A DNA stretch of 64,000 nucleotides from Kangiella shandongensis. GTDB taxonomy: Bacteria > Pseudomonadota > Gammaproteobacteria > Enterobacterales > Kangiellaceae. The notes under the pieces were generated by a model. The model saw nothing but the letters and a program-made list of their open reading frames with translations, did not search any database and had not been told where the DNA came from. This document shows, one piece after another, positions 8,395 to 17,820 of the stretch. Position 1 is the stretch's first letter; every line of letters starts with the position of its first letter. A program made the position numbers and the translations under genes. Location of the stretch: NCBI RefSeq assembly GCF_020005365.1, contig NZ_JACNML010000009.1:1-64000 (forward strand), in the 5' to 3' direction.

Positions 8395-8463
8395 AAAACA
8401 GACAGCAAAATAAAACGATAGTGTTATATTATTAGATAAGGAAAACAGAGGGTATTCCTATTA

Positions 8464-10059
8464 ATGCTTAACTTGGACTGGCTCCTATTACTTTCTGGTG
8501 TTGGGATATTTCTTTGGGGAATGTCCATGGTTGAAGCTAGTCTGACAAAACTCGCCTCTGGAAAGCTGCACTACTATATCGGAACCTGGACCAATACTAC
8601 TCTGTCCGCGGTAATCACTGGAGCGCTGTGCACAGCATTAATCCAAAGTAGTTCCTTATTAACTCTTATCGTACTCGCCCTGGCGAGTTCGAAACTGCTG
8701 AACCTGAAACAGGCTGTTGGCGTTATTTTTGGCGCCAATTTAGGTACCACAGCTACAGGCTGGCTGGTTACCTTACTGGGATTTAAGATCAGTCTCGGTG
8801 ATATAGCCATTTATATTATCGGCGTATCGGCCTTAGCTCGCTTATTTTTCAGAAACAGAAGCCAATATGGCCTGACGCTTTCTTTAATTATTAGCATTGG
8901 TTTAATTCTATTCAGTCTGGACTTAATTAAAAACTCAACTTTAGGTCTCAGCGAAACGATTGATATCAATGCAAGCGGTACGGCTGTACCTTTTGCCTTT
9001 TTTATAACAGGTATCGCTTTGGCAACCCTGTTCCAATCAAGCTCGGCAGTCATGATTATGACGTTAAGCGCCGCCAACGCCGGGCTCATTAATCTGGAAA
9101 GTGCTATTTCGGTCGTGATTGGCGCTGATCTGGGTACAACCAGTACCGCAGCACTGGGCAGCATCAATGGCGCAAAGATTAAAAAACAACTCGCGCTTAC
9201 TCACTTCAGTTTTAATTTTGTTATTGCTTTTATTGGTTTATTTGTGCTGTTACCTCAGGTTAATAACGTTTTAGACTGGCTCAACTGGCATGATCCGCTA
9301 CTGCCTATCGTTACGTTCCATAGCCTGAATAACGCCCTGGGTACCCTTCTATTCTCTCTATCGATAAAACCATTTGTTGCATTTGTATCCAAAAGGTTCG
9401 GTGAGCAGCGTAATACTATCGAATCTCGCTTTTCATTAATTCCTTTAGATGCCCCGGCGGTCGCATTAAAACAGCTCAGCGATGAAGGGAAACATTTTCT
9501 TCTTGCAGTGGCCAAGTTTAATCAGCGCGGCTTAAAACAAAACCGTAACTATGCCAGCGAGTATTTGCAGTTAAAGAAAACCGAAGGCGTTTTTATTGAT
9601 ACCTGTCAGAAGCTATCGAAGCAGGTGATTAATGATCAGCAAACTAATGATATTTACAGCCTGCTATCAGCCATAAGAGACGGAACCTACTCGGCTAAGG
9701 CGTTAAAAGATATAGCGCCGGACTTAGAGGTTATGGACATACAAAACCAACTAAATAAAACCAATATTGTTCCACTCTTTACATTAACCAAAGCATTTTA
9801 TGATGAGCAACAGGTTCATCTCGGCATTAACGCTGACGACAGCTCACAGGATATGCAGGAAACGGCAGAAGAGTTTTATCATACATTCAGGTCGACTCAG
9901 GAAACCCTCTTCAGCTCGGAGGTGTCACAAGATTTGCCAATTGAACAAGTTTCAACCTTGTTGAACATTAATAAACAGCTATATACGTCATCTAAATACT
10001 TTATTAGTGCACTAAATAGTATTAACCTTGTTGTTAAGGAGAGTTCTCATGAAAATTAA
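8464..10059 (+). CDS. Na+/phosphate symporter family protein with PhoU-like tail
   Basis: The 531-aa protein has two inverted membrane repeats, each with the QSSS substrate motif (about 60 and 190), typical of the NptA/YjbB Na/Pi family (PF02690). After about residue 350 it continues as a soluble, mostly helical PhoU-like domain. It would import phosphate with Na+, or export it as proposed for YjbB. Phosphorolysis by the nearby AMP-phosphorylase-like enzyme consumes Pi, so a supply role is attractive but inferred. It starts 70 bp after the FNR-type site, and its last 11 bp overlap the beta-CASP gene. Confidence 0.85.
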   Translation: MLNLDWLLLLSGVGIFLWGMSMVEASLTKLASGKLHYYIGTWTNTTLSAVITGALCTALIQSSSLLTLIVLALASSKLLNLKQAVGVIFGANLGTTATGWLVTLLGFKISLGDIAIYIIGVSALARLFFRNRSQYGLTLSLIISIGLILFSLDLIKNSTLGLSETIDINASGTAVPFAFFITGIALATLFQSSSAVMIMTLSAANAGLINLESAISVVIGADLGTTSTAALGSINGAKIKKQLALTHFSFNFVIAFIGLFVLLPQVNNVLDWLNWHDPLLPIVTFHSLNNALGTLLFSLSIKPFVAFVSKRFGEQRNTIESRFSLIPLDAPAVALKQLSDEGKHFLLAVAKFNQRGLKQNRNYASEYLQLKKTEGVFIDTCQKLSKQVINDQQTNDIYSLLSAIRDGTYSAKALKDIAPDLEVMDIQNQLNKTNIVPLFTLTKAFYDEQQVHLGINADDSSQDMQETAEEFYHTFRSTQETLFSSEVSQDLPIEQVSTLLNINKQLYTSSKYFISALNSINLVVKESSHEN

Positions 10060-11437
10060 CATCCATGGGGCTGCGGAAGAAGTTACAGGCTCATGTTCAG
10101 AAATATCAGTCGGCCATAACAAGTTTTTGGTTGACTGTGGGTTAATTCAAGGCTCTTGGAAACATGAAAAAAGGAATGCCGAACCGTTCCCTTTTGAGCC
10201 CGCCGATATTGATGCCTTAATTTTGACCCACGCCCATATCGATCACAGCGGTCGTCTACCTTTGCTTGTTAAATCAGGTTTTTCAGGACCAATCTACTGT
10301 CATAAGGCTAATCGAGAGTTACTTGAAATTCTATTATTGGATAGCGCTTATCTACAAGAAAAAGAAGCCGAATGGAATAACCGAAAACGATTGCGCAAAG
10401 GCTTACCCGAAATAGAGCCACTTTATACTCGCGCTGATGTGCCAGCAGTTTTAGAGCAACTACATTTAGTCGAATACAAAGAAAAGCTCCAGCTGTCGAA
10501 GGATACGGCATTCCGCTTAAGAAATGCCGGGCATATATTAGGCTCTTCCCATTTAGAGTTTTATGCGAATGAACAAGGCAAAGAAAAAACGGTCGTCTTT
10601 AGTGGTGATATCGGCAACCCTGGCGCTCCAATCCAGCAGGATCCAGACATTGATGGTCAGCCGGATCTGGTCATTATGGAGTCAACCTACGGCAATCGTA
10701 ACCATATCTCGTGGGAAGAGTCGGAACAAGAATTGAAAGAGTCTATCGAACATGCTGCCCGAGACGGCGGTAATGTGCTGATACCGGCCTTCGCTGTAGG
10801 GCGTACGCAGACCATACTTCACTACTTTGCAAAGTACTTCCGCGAGTGGCACCTGGATCAGTGGGATATCTTCCTTGATAGTCCTATGGCCATAAAGGTA
10901 ACCGAAGCTTATGAAGGCTACAGCTATCTCTATAAAGAAACAACACAACCCTTCTGGTCAAAAGGAGCATTATGCCGTCATATCCCAAATCTGCATTTTA
11001 CCGCAGATACCAACGAGTCGATGGCTCTTAACTCGATAAAGAGTGGCGCCATTATCATTGCCGGAAGTGGCATGATGACGGGTGGGCGAATAAAACACCA
11101 CATGAAACATAACTTATGGCGCAGCCAGTGCGACTTAATCATTACAGGTTTCCAGCCGGAAGGAACGGTAGGAAGAAGAATTGTTGATGGCTCCCCTTTT
11201 ATTAAGCTTTGGGGAGAATCTATCCGAGTCGCCGCATCCGTTCACACTATAGGAGGGCTCTCAGCACACGCCGGTCAACGTGATCTGCTTCACTGGTATC
11301 AAAAATTCAGTAACAGCCCGCCAGTTATTTTGAACCATGGTTCAGCATCGACCATAGAAGAATTTAAAGATTTTTTACAACAGCATACATCCGGCGATAT
11401 AACTATTGCGAAAAAAGGCCAAACATTCAACTTATGA
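10049..11437 (+). CDS. MBL-fold beta-CASP RNA-processing-type hydrolase
   Basis: This is a 462-aa metallo-beta-lactamase protein with the zinc motif THAHIDHSG (about 60), a GHILGS motif near 165, a beta-CASP insert and a C-terminal RMMBL region (GSGMMTGGR, HTIGGLSAHA), as in bacterial and archaeal CPSF-73-like ribonucleases. The likely role is Zn-dependent RNA cleavage in the cytoplasm. The start chosen is the ATG at 10049, preceded by AAGGAGAG at 10036; a start 21 bp upstream lacks a ribosome site. It overlaps the symporter gene by 11 bp, so the two are co-translated. Relatives of this type recur in stress islands; its RNA target is unknown. Confidence 0.85.
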   Translation: MKINIHGAAEEVTGSCSEISVGHNKFLVDCGLIQGSWKHEKRNAEPFPFEPADIDALILTHAHIDHSGRLPLLVKSGFSGPIYCHKANRELLEILLLDSAYLQEKEAEWNNRKRLRKGLPEIEPLYTRADVPAVLEQLHLVEYKEKLQLSKDTAFRLRNAGHILGSSHLEFYANEQGKEKTVVFSGDIGNPGAPIQQDPDIDGQPDLVIMESTYGNRNHISWEESEQELKESIEHAARDGGNVLIPAFAVGRTQTILHYFAKYFREWHLDQWDIFLDSPMAIKVTEAYEGYSYLYKETTQPFWSKGALCRHIPNLHFTADTNESMALNSIKSGAIIIAGSGMMTGGRIKHHMKHNLWRSQCDLIITGFQPEGTVGRRIVDGSPFIKLWGESIRVAASVHTIGGLSAHAGQRDLLHWYQKFSNSPPVILNHGSASTIEEFKDFLQQHTSGDITIAKKGQTFNL

Positions 11438-11557
11438 CGCCGGTGTTATGACTTTTCGGCCTAACCGTATGGTTCCATTGATCTTTTATCATGGCATATC
11501 ACGGCTATATTATTTACAATCCACGGCTTTTTTATAGCCTGAGTTCGAGCGCTTGAT

Positions 11558-11571
11558 TTGATTTACATCTC
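11558..11571. promoter_or_regulatory. Weaker FNR/CRP-type site TTGAT-TTAC-ATCTC
   Basis: The left half-site is perfect and the right half is degenerate (eight of ten). It lies 47 bp before the porin ATG at 11618. A TATAGT at 11580-11585 is too close for class II spacing, so activation or repression cannot be decided. It shares the TTAC spacer with the 1830 site. Confidence 0.35.
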
Positions 11572-11617
11572 TCGCTCGGTATAGTGGTAACTGAAAATAG
11601 GAGTTGAGGGATTTTAT

Positions 11618-12724
11618 ATGTGTAACAATTGGACGAAAATATCTCTGGCAGTATTGTGTGGTTTACTTGCTGCTCCAACGACCTCGTTTGCAGAAGAGGA
11701 TGAAACCGATATCAAGCTAGGCGGCGCCGTTCGCCTAAACTATGGCTGGAAAGATTATACAGATGATAGCGACGGTCAGTTTGACTTTGAGCTATTTGCT
11801 GTAGACGTTGACATCACTAAAGGTAAGTGGTTCGTTGACTCACAGTTTCGTTTTTATCAGTCTTTTAATGCCGTGCATCACGCTGAAGTTGGCTATAATT
11901 TTGATGAGTCGGATCGTGTTGCAGTCGGCGTATCTCAAGTACCTTTCGGCATCAGCCCCTACTCTTCCCATGGCTTCTGGTTCGGCGGAACTTATTACCT
12001 GGGGTTTGAGGATGACTACGATACCGGTGCGAAGTGGACACATAAAGCCGGCGACTGGACTTTCGACACGGCTTACTTTTTCAACAGCGAATACGACGAT
12101 TCGGCCCGTTATGGCAGATATTCGTTTGACGTTGCCAGTATAGATGGTCGAGACAACAAAGAAGACGGCCATGCTAACTTTAGAGCGCAATATCAGTGGG
12201 GCGACCATGTAATAGGCGCTTCGGTTCAGGGCGGCAAATTCCGCAACCGTACCACTGGTGAAAAAGGCGAGCATGCAGCTGCCGCTGTTCATTTTGATGG
12301 GCGCTATGATACCTGGAACATTCAACTACAGCATATCTATTATTACTTTGAAGATGCACCAGAACTTCAAACAGCAGACAACAGAATTGCGATGTCAGCA
12401 TTCGATTTCCCGTTTGAAATTGCTGCTGAAGCAAATGTCACAAGTTTCAATGTTGCAAAAACCTTCAAGGTTGGTAATGAGTTCGTAGATAAGGTGGTTT
12501 GCTACAATGACTTTACTTATACAGCAACTAAAAATGAGCCCGGTCTAACGGACTCAATCCAGAATGTTACTGGTTGTACCTTAATTAAAAATGGACTCTA
12601 TACTTACATTGACTGGATTGCCGGTAAAAATATGTGGTTTGCGGGCGGCCCAGGTATTGGCGTCTATAATGGACCAGAAAAGTGGCGTTCACGCTTGAAT
12701 ATTAATATTGGCTATTACTTTTAA
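11618..12724 (+). CDS. Outer-membrane beta-barrel porin
   Basis: The 368-aa precursor has a Sec signal peptide (about 1-26, cut after TSFA). The mature part is rich in alternating aromatic/polar strands and ends in Phe (IGYYF), the usual C-terminal assembly signal of outer-membrane barrels. A GAGGG lies upstream of the ATG. The BCCT carrier gene starts 15 bp after its stop, so the pair probably brings one solute across both membranes: outer-membrane entry here, Na+-coupled uptake next. Which porin family it belongs to is unclear. A single Cys pair near residues 290-320 could form a disulfide. Confidence 0.8.
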   Translation: MCNNWTKISLAVLCGLLAAPTTSFAEEDETDIKLGGAVRLNYGWKDYTDDSDGQFDFELFAVDVDITKGKWFVDSQFRFYQSFNAVHHAEVGYNFDESDRVAVGVSQVPFGISPYSSHGFWFGGTYYLGFEDDYDTGAKWTHKAGDWTFDTAYFFNSEYDDSARYGRYSFDVASIDGRDNKEDGHANFRAQYQWGDHVIGASVQGGKFRNRTTGEKGEHAAAAVHFDGRYDTWNIQLQHIYYYFEDAPELQTADNRIAMSAFDFPFEIAAEANVTSFNVAKTFKVGNEFVDKVVCYNDFTYTATKNEPGLTDSIQNVTGCTLIKNGLYTYIDWIAGKNMWFAGGPGIGVYNGPEKWRSRLNINIGYYF

Positions 12725-12739
12725 TCTAAAGGGGGATAC

Positions 12740-14350
12740 ATGAGTGACTCTGATAAAGAGCATAATGAAACACAAAATCCACTCCATGAAAAATATGATA
12801 CAGAACACGAAATAGGCGAAGATAACGTCGAATTGCTGGGTATGGATTTACATAACCCAGTATTTTTCACCTCCTCTTTTTTCGTTATTTTCTTTGTCAT
12901 TTTAACGTTAATATTCCCGAAGGAATCGAGTGATTATTACGAGGCAGCAAAAGACTGGTCAATAGCAAACTTTGACTGGTTATTTATGATAAGCGGCAAT
13001 GTTTTTGTTCTATTCTGCTTATTTTTACTTGTTTCTCCTTACGGAAAAATACGAATCGGTGGCAAAGACGCCAAACCCGACTTCAGTATCCTTTCATGGT
13101 TTGCCATGCTGTTTGCTGCAGGCATGGGAATTGGCTTGATGTTCTGGAGCGTGGCAGAGCCTGTCGGTTACTTTACTGACTGGGCAGGAACACCGTTTAA
13201 TGTCCCACCACTAACCGAAGAAGGTAGGGATTTAGCCATGGGAGCGACCATGTTTCACTGGGGGCTACACCCATGGGCTATCTATGCGGTCGTCGCTTTG
13301 TCGCTCGCATTTTTTGCTTATAACTGTAATTTACCTCTAACCATACGCTCAAGCTTCTACCCTTTGTTTGGAGAGCGCGTTTGGGGAGTAACAGGCAATA
13401 TTATCGATACCGTAGCTGTTTTAGCGACCATCTTTGGTTTAGCAACTTCACTGGGTTTCGGTGCCCAGCAAGCGGCTTCCGGTTTGCACTTCTTATTCGA
13501 TGTGCCGAATACCATTACTACCCAGCTGGCGATCATCTTCGGTGTTACGATGGTGGCAATCTTTTCGGTCGTTCGAGGCCTTGAAGGCGGCGTTAAAATT
13601 CTCAGTAACATCAATATGTCGCTTGCTGGGATTCTAATGATTTTCGTTATTATTGCTGGCTCAACCACCCTGATACTTAACGGTATTGGTAGTACGCTAG
13701 TAACTTATGTCGAACACATTATACCGCTCAGTAACTGGGTTGGACGTGAAGATACAGACTTTTATAGTGGCTGGACGATTTTCTATTGGGCCTGGTGGAT
13801 TTCCTGGTCGCCTTTTGTCGGCATGTTTATCGCCCGTGTTTCAAAAGGACGTACCGTCAGACAGTTCATTGGCGCAGTTCTGGTTATCCCAACGCTACTA
13901 ACAGTCGTTTGGATGTCAACCTTTGGTACCATGGGTTTAGAGCAGGTTCAGAATGGCATTGGTGAGTTAGCCAATGGTATTACTGACAAATCCCTTGCCC
14001 TATTCCAGATGCTGGAGAACTTGCCACTAGGCTTTGTTACCTCCTTTATCGCCATTGTGTTAGTTCTGGTCTTTTTCATCACCTCTTCTGACTCCGGCTC
14101 TCTGGTCATCGACAGTATTACCGCCGGTGGTAAGATTGATGCACCAGTAACACAACGTGTATTCTGGGCAGTGATGGAAGGTGTTATTGCCGCAGTTCTA
14201 CTATATGGAGGTGGAGAGCAAGCCTTAGGTGCGTTACAGGCAGCAGCCATTACTGTAGGGCTACCCTTCTCACTTGTCCTATTGCTGATGTGTGTCAGCT
14301 TATTCCTGGGACTTAGAGCAGCCTACAATTTGAACTACAAAAATAAATAA
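12740..14350 (+). CDS. BCCT-family betaine/choline/carnitine transporter
   Basis: This 536-aa inner-membrane protein has about 12 helices and the BCCT signature GWTIFYWAWWISW (about 345), followed by SPFVGMFIARVSKGRT, plus the glycine-rich AAGMGIGLMFW in helix 3. The N-terminal 45 residues are acidic and soluble. It should import a quaternary ammonium compound (glycine betaine, choline, carnitine) or a relative using Na+ or H+. It is coupled to the upstream porin gene and ends in a bidirectional terminator. No choline-to-betaine oxidation genes are nearby, so osmoprotectant uptake is more likely than catabolism. Confidence 0.88.
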   Translation: MSDSDKEHNETQNPLHEKYDTEHEIGEDNVELLGMDLHNPVFFTSSFFVIFFVILTLIFPKESSDYYEAAKDWSIANFDWLFMISGNVFVLFCLFLLVSPYGKIRIGGKDAKPDFSILSWFAMLFAAGMGIGLMFWSVAEPVGYFTDWAGTPFNVPPLTEEGRDLAMGATMFHWGLHPWAIYAVVALSLAFFAYNCNLPLTIRSSFYPLFGERVWGVTGNIIDTVAVLATIFGLATSLGFGAQQAASGLHFLFDVPNTITTQLAIIFGVTMVAIFSVVRGLEGGVKILSNINMSLAGILMIFVIIAGSTTLILNGIGSTLVTYVEHIIPLSNWVGREDTDFYSGWTIFYWAWWISWSPFVGMFIARVSKGRTVRQFIGAVLVIPTLLTVVWMSTFGTMGLEQVQNGIGELANGITDKSLALFQMLENLPLGFVTSFIAIVLVLVFFITSSDSGSLVIDSITAGGKIDAPVTQRVFWAVMEGVIAAVLLYGGGEQALGALQAAAITVGLPFSLVLLLMCVSLFLGLRAAYNLNYKNK

Positions 14351-14358
14351 ACACCCAC

Positions 14359-14386
14359 AAAAAAGCCCCTGTCCCAGGGGCTTTTT
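14359..14386. terminator. Bidirectional terminator between BCCT and aldehyde dehydrogenase genes
   Basis: Stem AGCCCCTG/CAGGGGCT with loop TCC is flanked by an A-run on the left and CTTTTT on the right. It can end transcripts from both converging genes. Confidence 0.9.
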
Positions 14387-14407
14387 CTTATATTTCAATC
14401 AATTCTA

Positions 14408-15841
14408 TTATTGGATGCAGGCGTACTTTATATCCAGATAATCACTAACCCCATACTTCGAACCCTCTCGCCCCATACCAGACTCTTTGACACCTCCAAA
14501 TGGCGCCATTTCATTGGACAACATACCGGTATTGAGCCCAATCATGCCATACTCCAGGTTCTGGATTAATCGTTGAATTCTTTGTCGGTCTTCAGTATAA
14601 GCGTAAGCAGCCAATCCTGCCAGGGTTTGGTTGGCCGCCGCGATGACCTCCTCTTCATCACTGAAAGAAATCAACGCAATGACTGGGCCAAAAATCTCTT
14701 CACAAGCGATATCCATATCGGCGTTAACATTGGATAACACTGTCGGCTCAACAATGTTCTCAAACTCTTTACTCATATGTCCACCAGCCAGTATTTCGGC
14801 ACCAGCCTCGGTAGAACTCTTTATTAACCTCAATACCTTGTCGATGCCATTTTGGTTAATCAGGGGCGTTATCTGAACCCCATCCGAAAGGCCATTACCA
14901 AGCGTCAATTCCGACACTTTTTTTCCAATGGTTTTAATAAACTCCTGATACAAGTTTTCATGTACAAAGATACGATTTGCACACACACAAGTCTGTCCAG
15001 AGTTCCTGAATTTGCTGGCCATTAATCCATCAACCGCCGCATCAATATCCGCATCATCGAAAACAATAAACGGTGCATTGCCTCCCAGTTCCATAGTTAC
15101 CTTTTGCACATTATCGGCTGATTGGGCTATCAGTTTTTTACCCACGGCTGTTGAACCAGTAAACGAAATTTTTCTTACCGTTGGGCTTGAGGTTAAGGCC
15201 TTGCCAACCTCACTGGAGTTTGTCGTTGGGACAAGGTTAATAACGCCTTTCGGTATACCTGCCTGATCCGCTAATTCAGCCATTGCCAAAGCCGACAGAG
15301 GTGTTTCGGCAGCAGGTTTTATAACGACAGTACACCCAGCCGCCAGCGCTGGCGCTACTTTTCGGGCAATCATGGCCTGGGGGAAATTCCAGGGAGTGAT
15401 AATCCCCACAACCCCGACAGGGAGCTTATGGATTTGTATTTGTTTATTACCATCGGGGGAAGGCAGCAAGTCACCGTTGATCCTTAATGCTTCTTCCGCA
15501 AACCACTTGATGTAGGAAGCACCATAGATGATTTCATTTTTGGCCTCCTGTAATGGTTTACCTTGCTCAATGGTCAAGATTTCAGCCAAATCGTCCACAT
15601 TGTCGATAATCAGCTGATACCAGGTAAGTAACAGATTGGATCGATCTTTAGCGGTCGTTTTACCCCATGTTTTAAAAGCATCTGAGGCGGCGGCAATAGC
15701 TTGCTCGGTATGCTCTGGACCACAGTTCGCAACTTTTGCGATGACTCCATTATCAAAGGGATTATCTACTTCAAAAGTACTATCTGTAGAGATCCACTGA
15801 CCGTTAATAAACGCTTGTTCTTTCAATAATTGTTTATTCAT
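14408..15841 (-). CDS. gabD: Succinate-semialdehyde-type aldehyde dehydrogenase
   Basis: This NAD(P)-dependent enzyme of about 477 aa probably oxidises succinate semialdehyde to succinate, the last step of GABA breakdown. It has the general-base motif MELGGNAP (Glu), the catalytic Cys in GQTCVCANR, and the N-terminal AFINGQW usual for GabD; the VCAN pattern after the Cys favours the GabD branch. The frame is open to 15895, but that stretch is the argS terminator. I choose the ATG at 15841 (15847 is the alternative); neither has a convincing Shine-Dalgarno site. No GABA transaminase is adjacent, so the substrate is inferred. Confidence 0.78.
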   Translation of the reverse strand: MNKQLLKEQAFINGQWISTDSTFEVDNPFDNGVIAKVANCGPEHTEQAIAAASDAFKTWGKTTAKDRSNLLLTWYQLIIDNVDDLAEILTIEQGKPLQEAKNEIIYGASYIKWFAEEALRINGDLLPSPDGNKQIQIHKLPVGVVGIITPWNFPQAMIARKVAPALAAGCTVVIKPAAETPLSALAMAELADQAGIPKGVINLVPTTNSSEVGKALTSSPTVRKISFTGSTAVGKKLIAQSADNVQKVTMELGGNAPFIVFDDADIDAAVDGLMASKFRNSGQTCVCANRIFVHENLYQEFIKTIGKKVSELTLGNGLSDGVQITPLINQNGIDKVLRLIKSSTEAGAEILAGGHMSKEFENIVEPTVLSNVNADMDIACEEIFGPVIALISFSDEEEVIAAANQTLAGLAAYAYTEDRQRIQRLIQNLEYGMIGLNTGMLSNEMAPFGGVKESGMGREGSKYGVSDYLDIKYACIQ

Positions 15842-15847
15842 ATCCAT

Positions 15848-15880
15848 AAAAAAAGATGGCTCTATAGTAAGAGCCATCTT
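15848..15880 (-). terminator. argS terminator abutting the gabD start
   Basis: On the minus strand a 10-bp stem AAGATGGCTC/GAGCCATCTT with an 8-nt loop runs into seven Ts, and the first possible gabD ATG follows at once. Only transcripts that read through, or that start inside or after the hairpin, can express the dehydrogenase. Confidence 0.85.
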
Positions 15881-15937
15881 AACGAACAAAACCATTTTTT
15901 CAAAAGAACAGTTGGTAATATTTGTATTTCTTTACAC

Positions 15938-17704
15938 CTACATTCGCTCCAATGTTTCGATTCCTAGCAGCTCAAGCCCTATTTCCATTTGAGCCAGGCA
16001 GATTGATGACAGTTTCAACAAGCTGGCACGCTTAAGCTCATCCGGCTCTTTGAGAATATGTTGTTTTTGATAAAAGGAGCTGAAGTCCTGTGCCAAATTA
16101 TACAAGTGCTCGCATAAGAAATGTGGAGCTCGCTTTTCAATCGTCTTATCCAGCGCCCCATTAAACTCAAGCAGTTTAAAGGTTAACGCTTTTTCATTAT
16201 CCGATGTCGGTAATAACTCGCCTGGCTGAGCGTTAATATCAGCAGCCTTACGTAGAATTGATTTAATACGAGCCACCTGCATCAATAAGTAAGGTCCGGT
16301 CTTACCTTCAAATTCGCTGAACTTCTCCAAGTCAAAAATGTAGTCTTTGATACGGAAATTACGTAAGTCAGCGAACTTTAACGTCGAGATAGCAACTTTA
16401 TGAGCAATGTCTTCTTTTTCGGCCTCTTCAAAGTCGACACCAAAATTTGACTCAGCCAGCTTTTTACGAGCTTCGTCTTTAGCCATTTGAATTAAGTCAT
16501 GCAGTTTCATGACTCCACCACTACGGGTTTTAAATGGCTTACCATCTTTACCATTCACCGTCCCGAAGTACGTATGCTCATAAACCGTGCTCTGCTCCAT
16601 TCCCATAAGATCGGCAGCGGCAAAAACCTGTTTAAAGTGCTGTTGCTGACGCCCATCAACTACGTAGAGAACAATATTAGCTTTATCATCATGAACACGC
16701 TCATACAGCGTCGCCAAATCCGTTGTGCCATACATCACGGCGCCATCTGACTTTCTTAAGATCAGCGGTGGCATCAACTTCTCACCTTCCTCATCAAGGA
16801 AAGGTACGATTAACGCCCCCTGATCTTTTATCGAAATATTTTTCTCTTCCAGCTCAGCCAGTACTTTCGGAATAAATGGATCGGCATCACTTTCACCTTT
16901 CCATAAATCAAACGTCACGCCGAGCTCGCCATAATCACGTTTTAAAGTAGCAATCGACACTTCAACGAAATGCTTCCATAAGGCACGGTAGCCTTCTCGG
17001 CCATTCTGTAGCTCTAAAGTCGCCTGACGGGCTTTTTCTGCCGCTGCATCATCGCTTTTGCATAACCCTGATTCTTCAGGATAGATCGTCTCGAGATCCT
17101 GAATCGTGACTGGCGATTCTTCCGGGTAAGGACCCGTATAGTTTTCATCAAAATAAGGCAGATCAGGCTGGCGTTTTTTCAGCCCTTCAATGAGCATGCC
17201 CATTTGAGTCCCCCAATCCCCTAAATGCGCGTCAGAAACCACATTGTAGCCCTTAAAACGGAAGATACGCTGTAAGGCGTCGCCGATGATCGCCGTACGT
17301 AAGTGCCCCACGTGCATGGACTTAGCCACGTTAGGCCCACCGAAGTCGATCATAACCTTGGTATCAGATAAATCTTCTGCACAACCGAATGTGTGATCAT
17401 TACTGAATGACTTTAACTTTGTAGCGAGATAATCCGAATGGAGGAAAACATTAATAAAACCCGGACGAACGATTTCTACGTTTTTGATTATGTCGTTATC
17501 AGGTAAGGCTGCAACTACTTTCTCGGCAGTAACAAACGGGTTGCCAGCCCCTTGCTTGGCAGCCGCCATAGCACCGTTACATTGAAAATCACCCAACTCT
17601 GGACGCGAGCAGCGCACAGTCGCGCCAAAATCAAAAGATAAATCGTTTGCTTCGAATGCTTGACCAAATAGTTGGCTTAAATCGTGTTCAATGGTGGTTA
17701 ACAT
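15938..17704 (-). CDS. argS: Arginyl-tRNA synthetase
   Basis: ArgRS charges tRNA-Arg using ATP. The 588-aa protein (E. coli 577) has the N-terminal additional domain (1-110), a class I catalytic site with FGGPN and SMHVGHLRT (HIGH equivalent, about 128), the GGVMKL loop near 405, and the C-terminal DALR anticodon domain (about 465-588). It ends with the typical C-terminal LxRM. It is a single gene, followed by a strong terminator at 15848. Confidence 0.97.
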   Translation of the reverse strand: MLTTIEHDLSQLFGQAFEANDLSFDFGATVRCSRPELGDFQCNGAMAAAKQGAGNPFVTAEKVVAALPDNDIIKNVEIVRPGFINVFLHSDYLATKLKSFSNDHTFGCAEDLSDTKVMIDFGGPNVAKSMHVGHLRTAIIGDALQRIFRFKGYNVVSDAHLGDWGTQMGMLIEGLKKRQPDLPYFDENYTGPYPEESPVTIQDLETIYPEESGLCKSDDAAAEKARQATLELQNGREGYRALWKHFVEVSIATLKRDYGELGVTFDLWKGESDADPFIPKVLAELEEKNISIKDQGALIVPFLDEEGEKLMPPLILRKSDGAVMYGTTDLATLYERVHDDKANIVLYVVDGRQQQHFKQVFAAADLMGMEQSTVYEHTYFGTVNGKDGKPFKTRSGGVMKLHDLIQMAKDEARKKLAESNFGVDFEEAEKEDIAHKVAISTLKFADLRNFRIKDYIFDLEKFSEFEGKTGPYLLMQVARIKSILRKAADINAQPGELLPTSDNEKALTFKLLEFNGALDKTIEKRAPHFLCEHLYNLAQDFSSFYQKQHILKEPDELKRASLLKLSSICLAQMEIGLELLGIETLERM

Positions 17705-17820
17705 GGCTTAACTTCTTAATGTCTATAAAAATTGAGAGTAAAAAACTGCCGGCATTATACTAAAATCCTGGTCTTAATTGCTATGCCAGTAACAATTAAT
17801 CACGGCTTTACTGATTAATG

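Noticed and set aside
11840-12325. 161-codon antisense frame inside the porin gene
   Set aside because: Shadow of a porin gene with signal peptide and C-terminal Phe.
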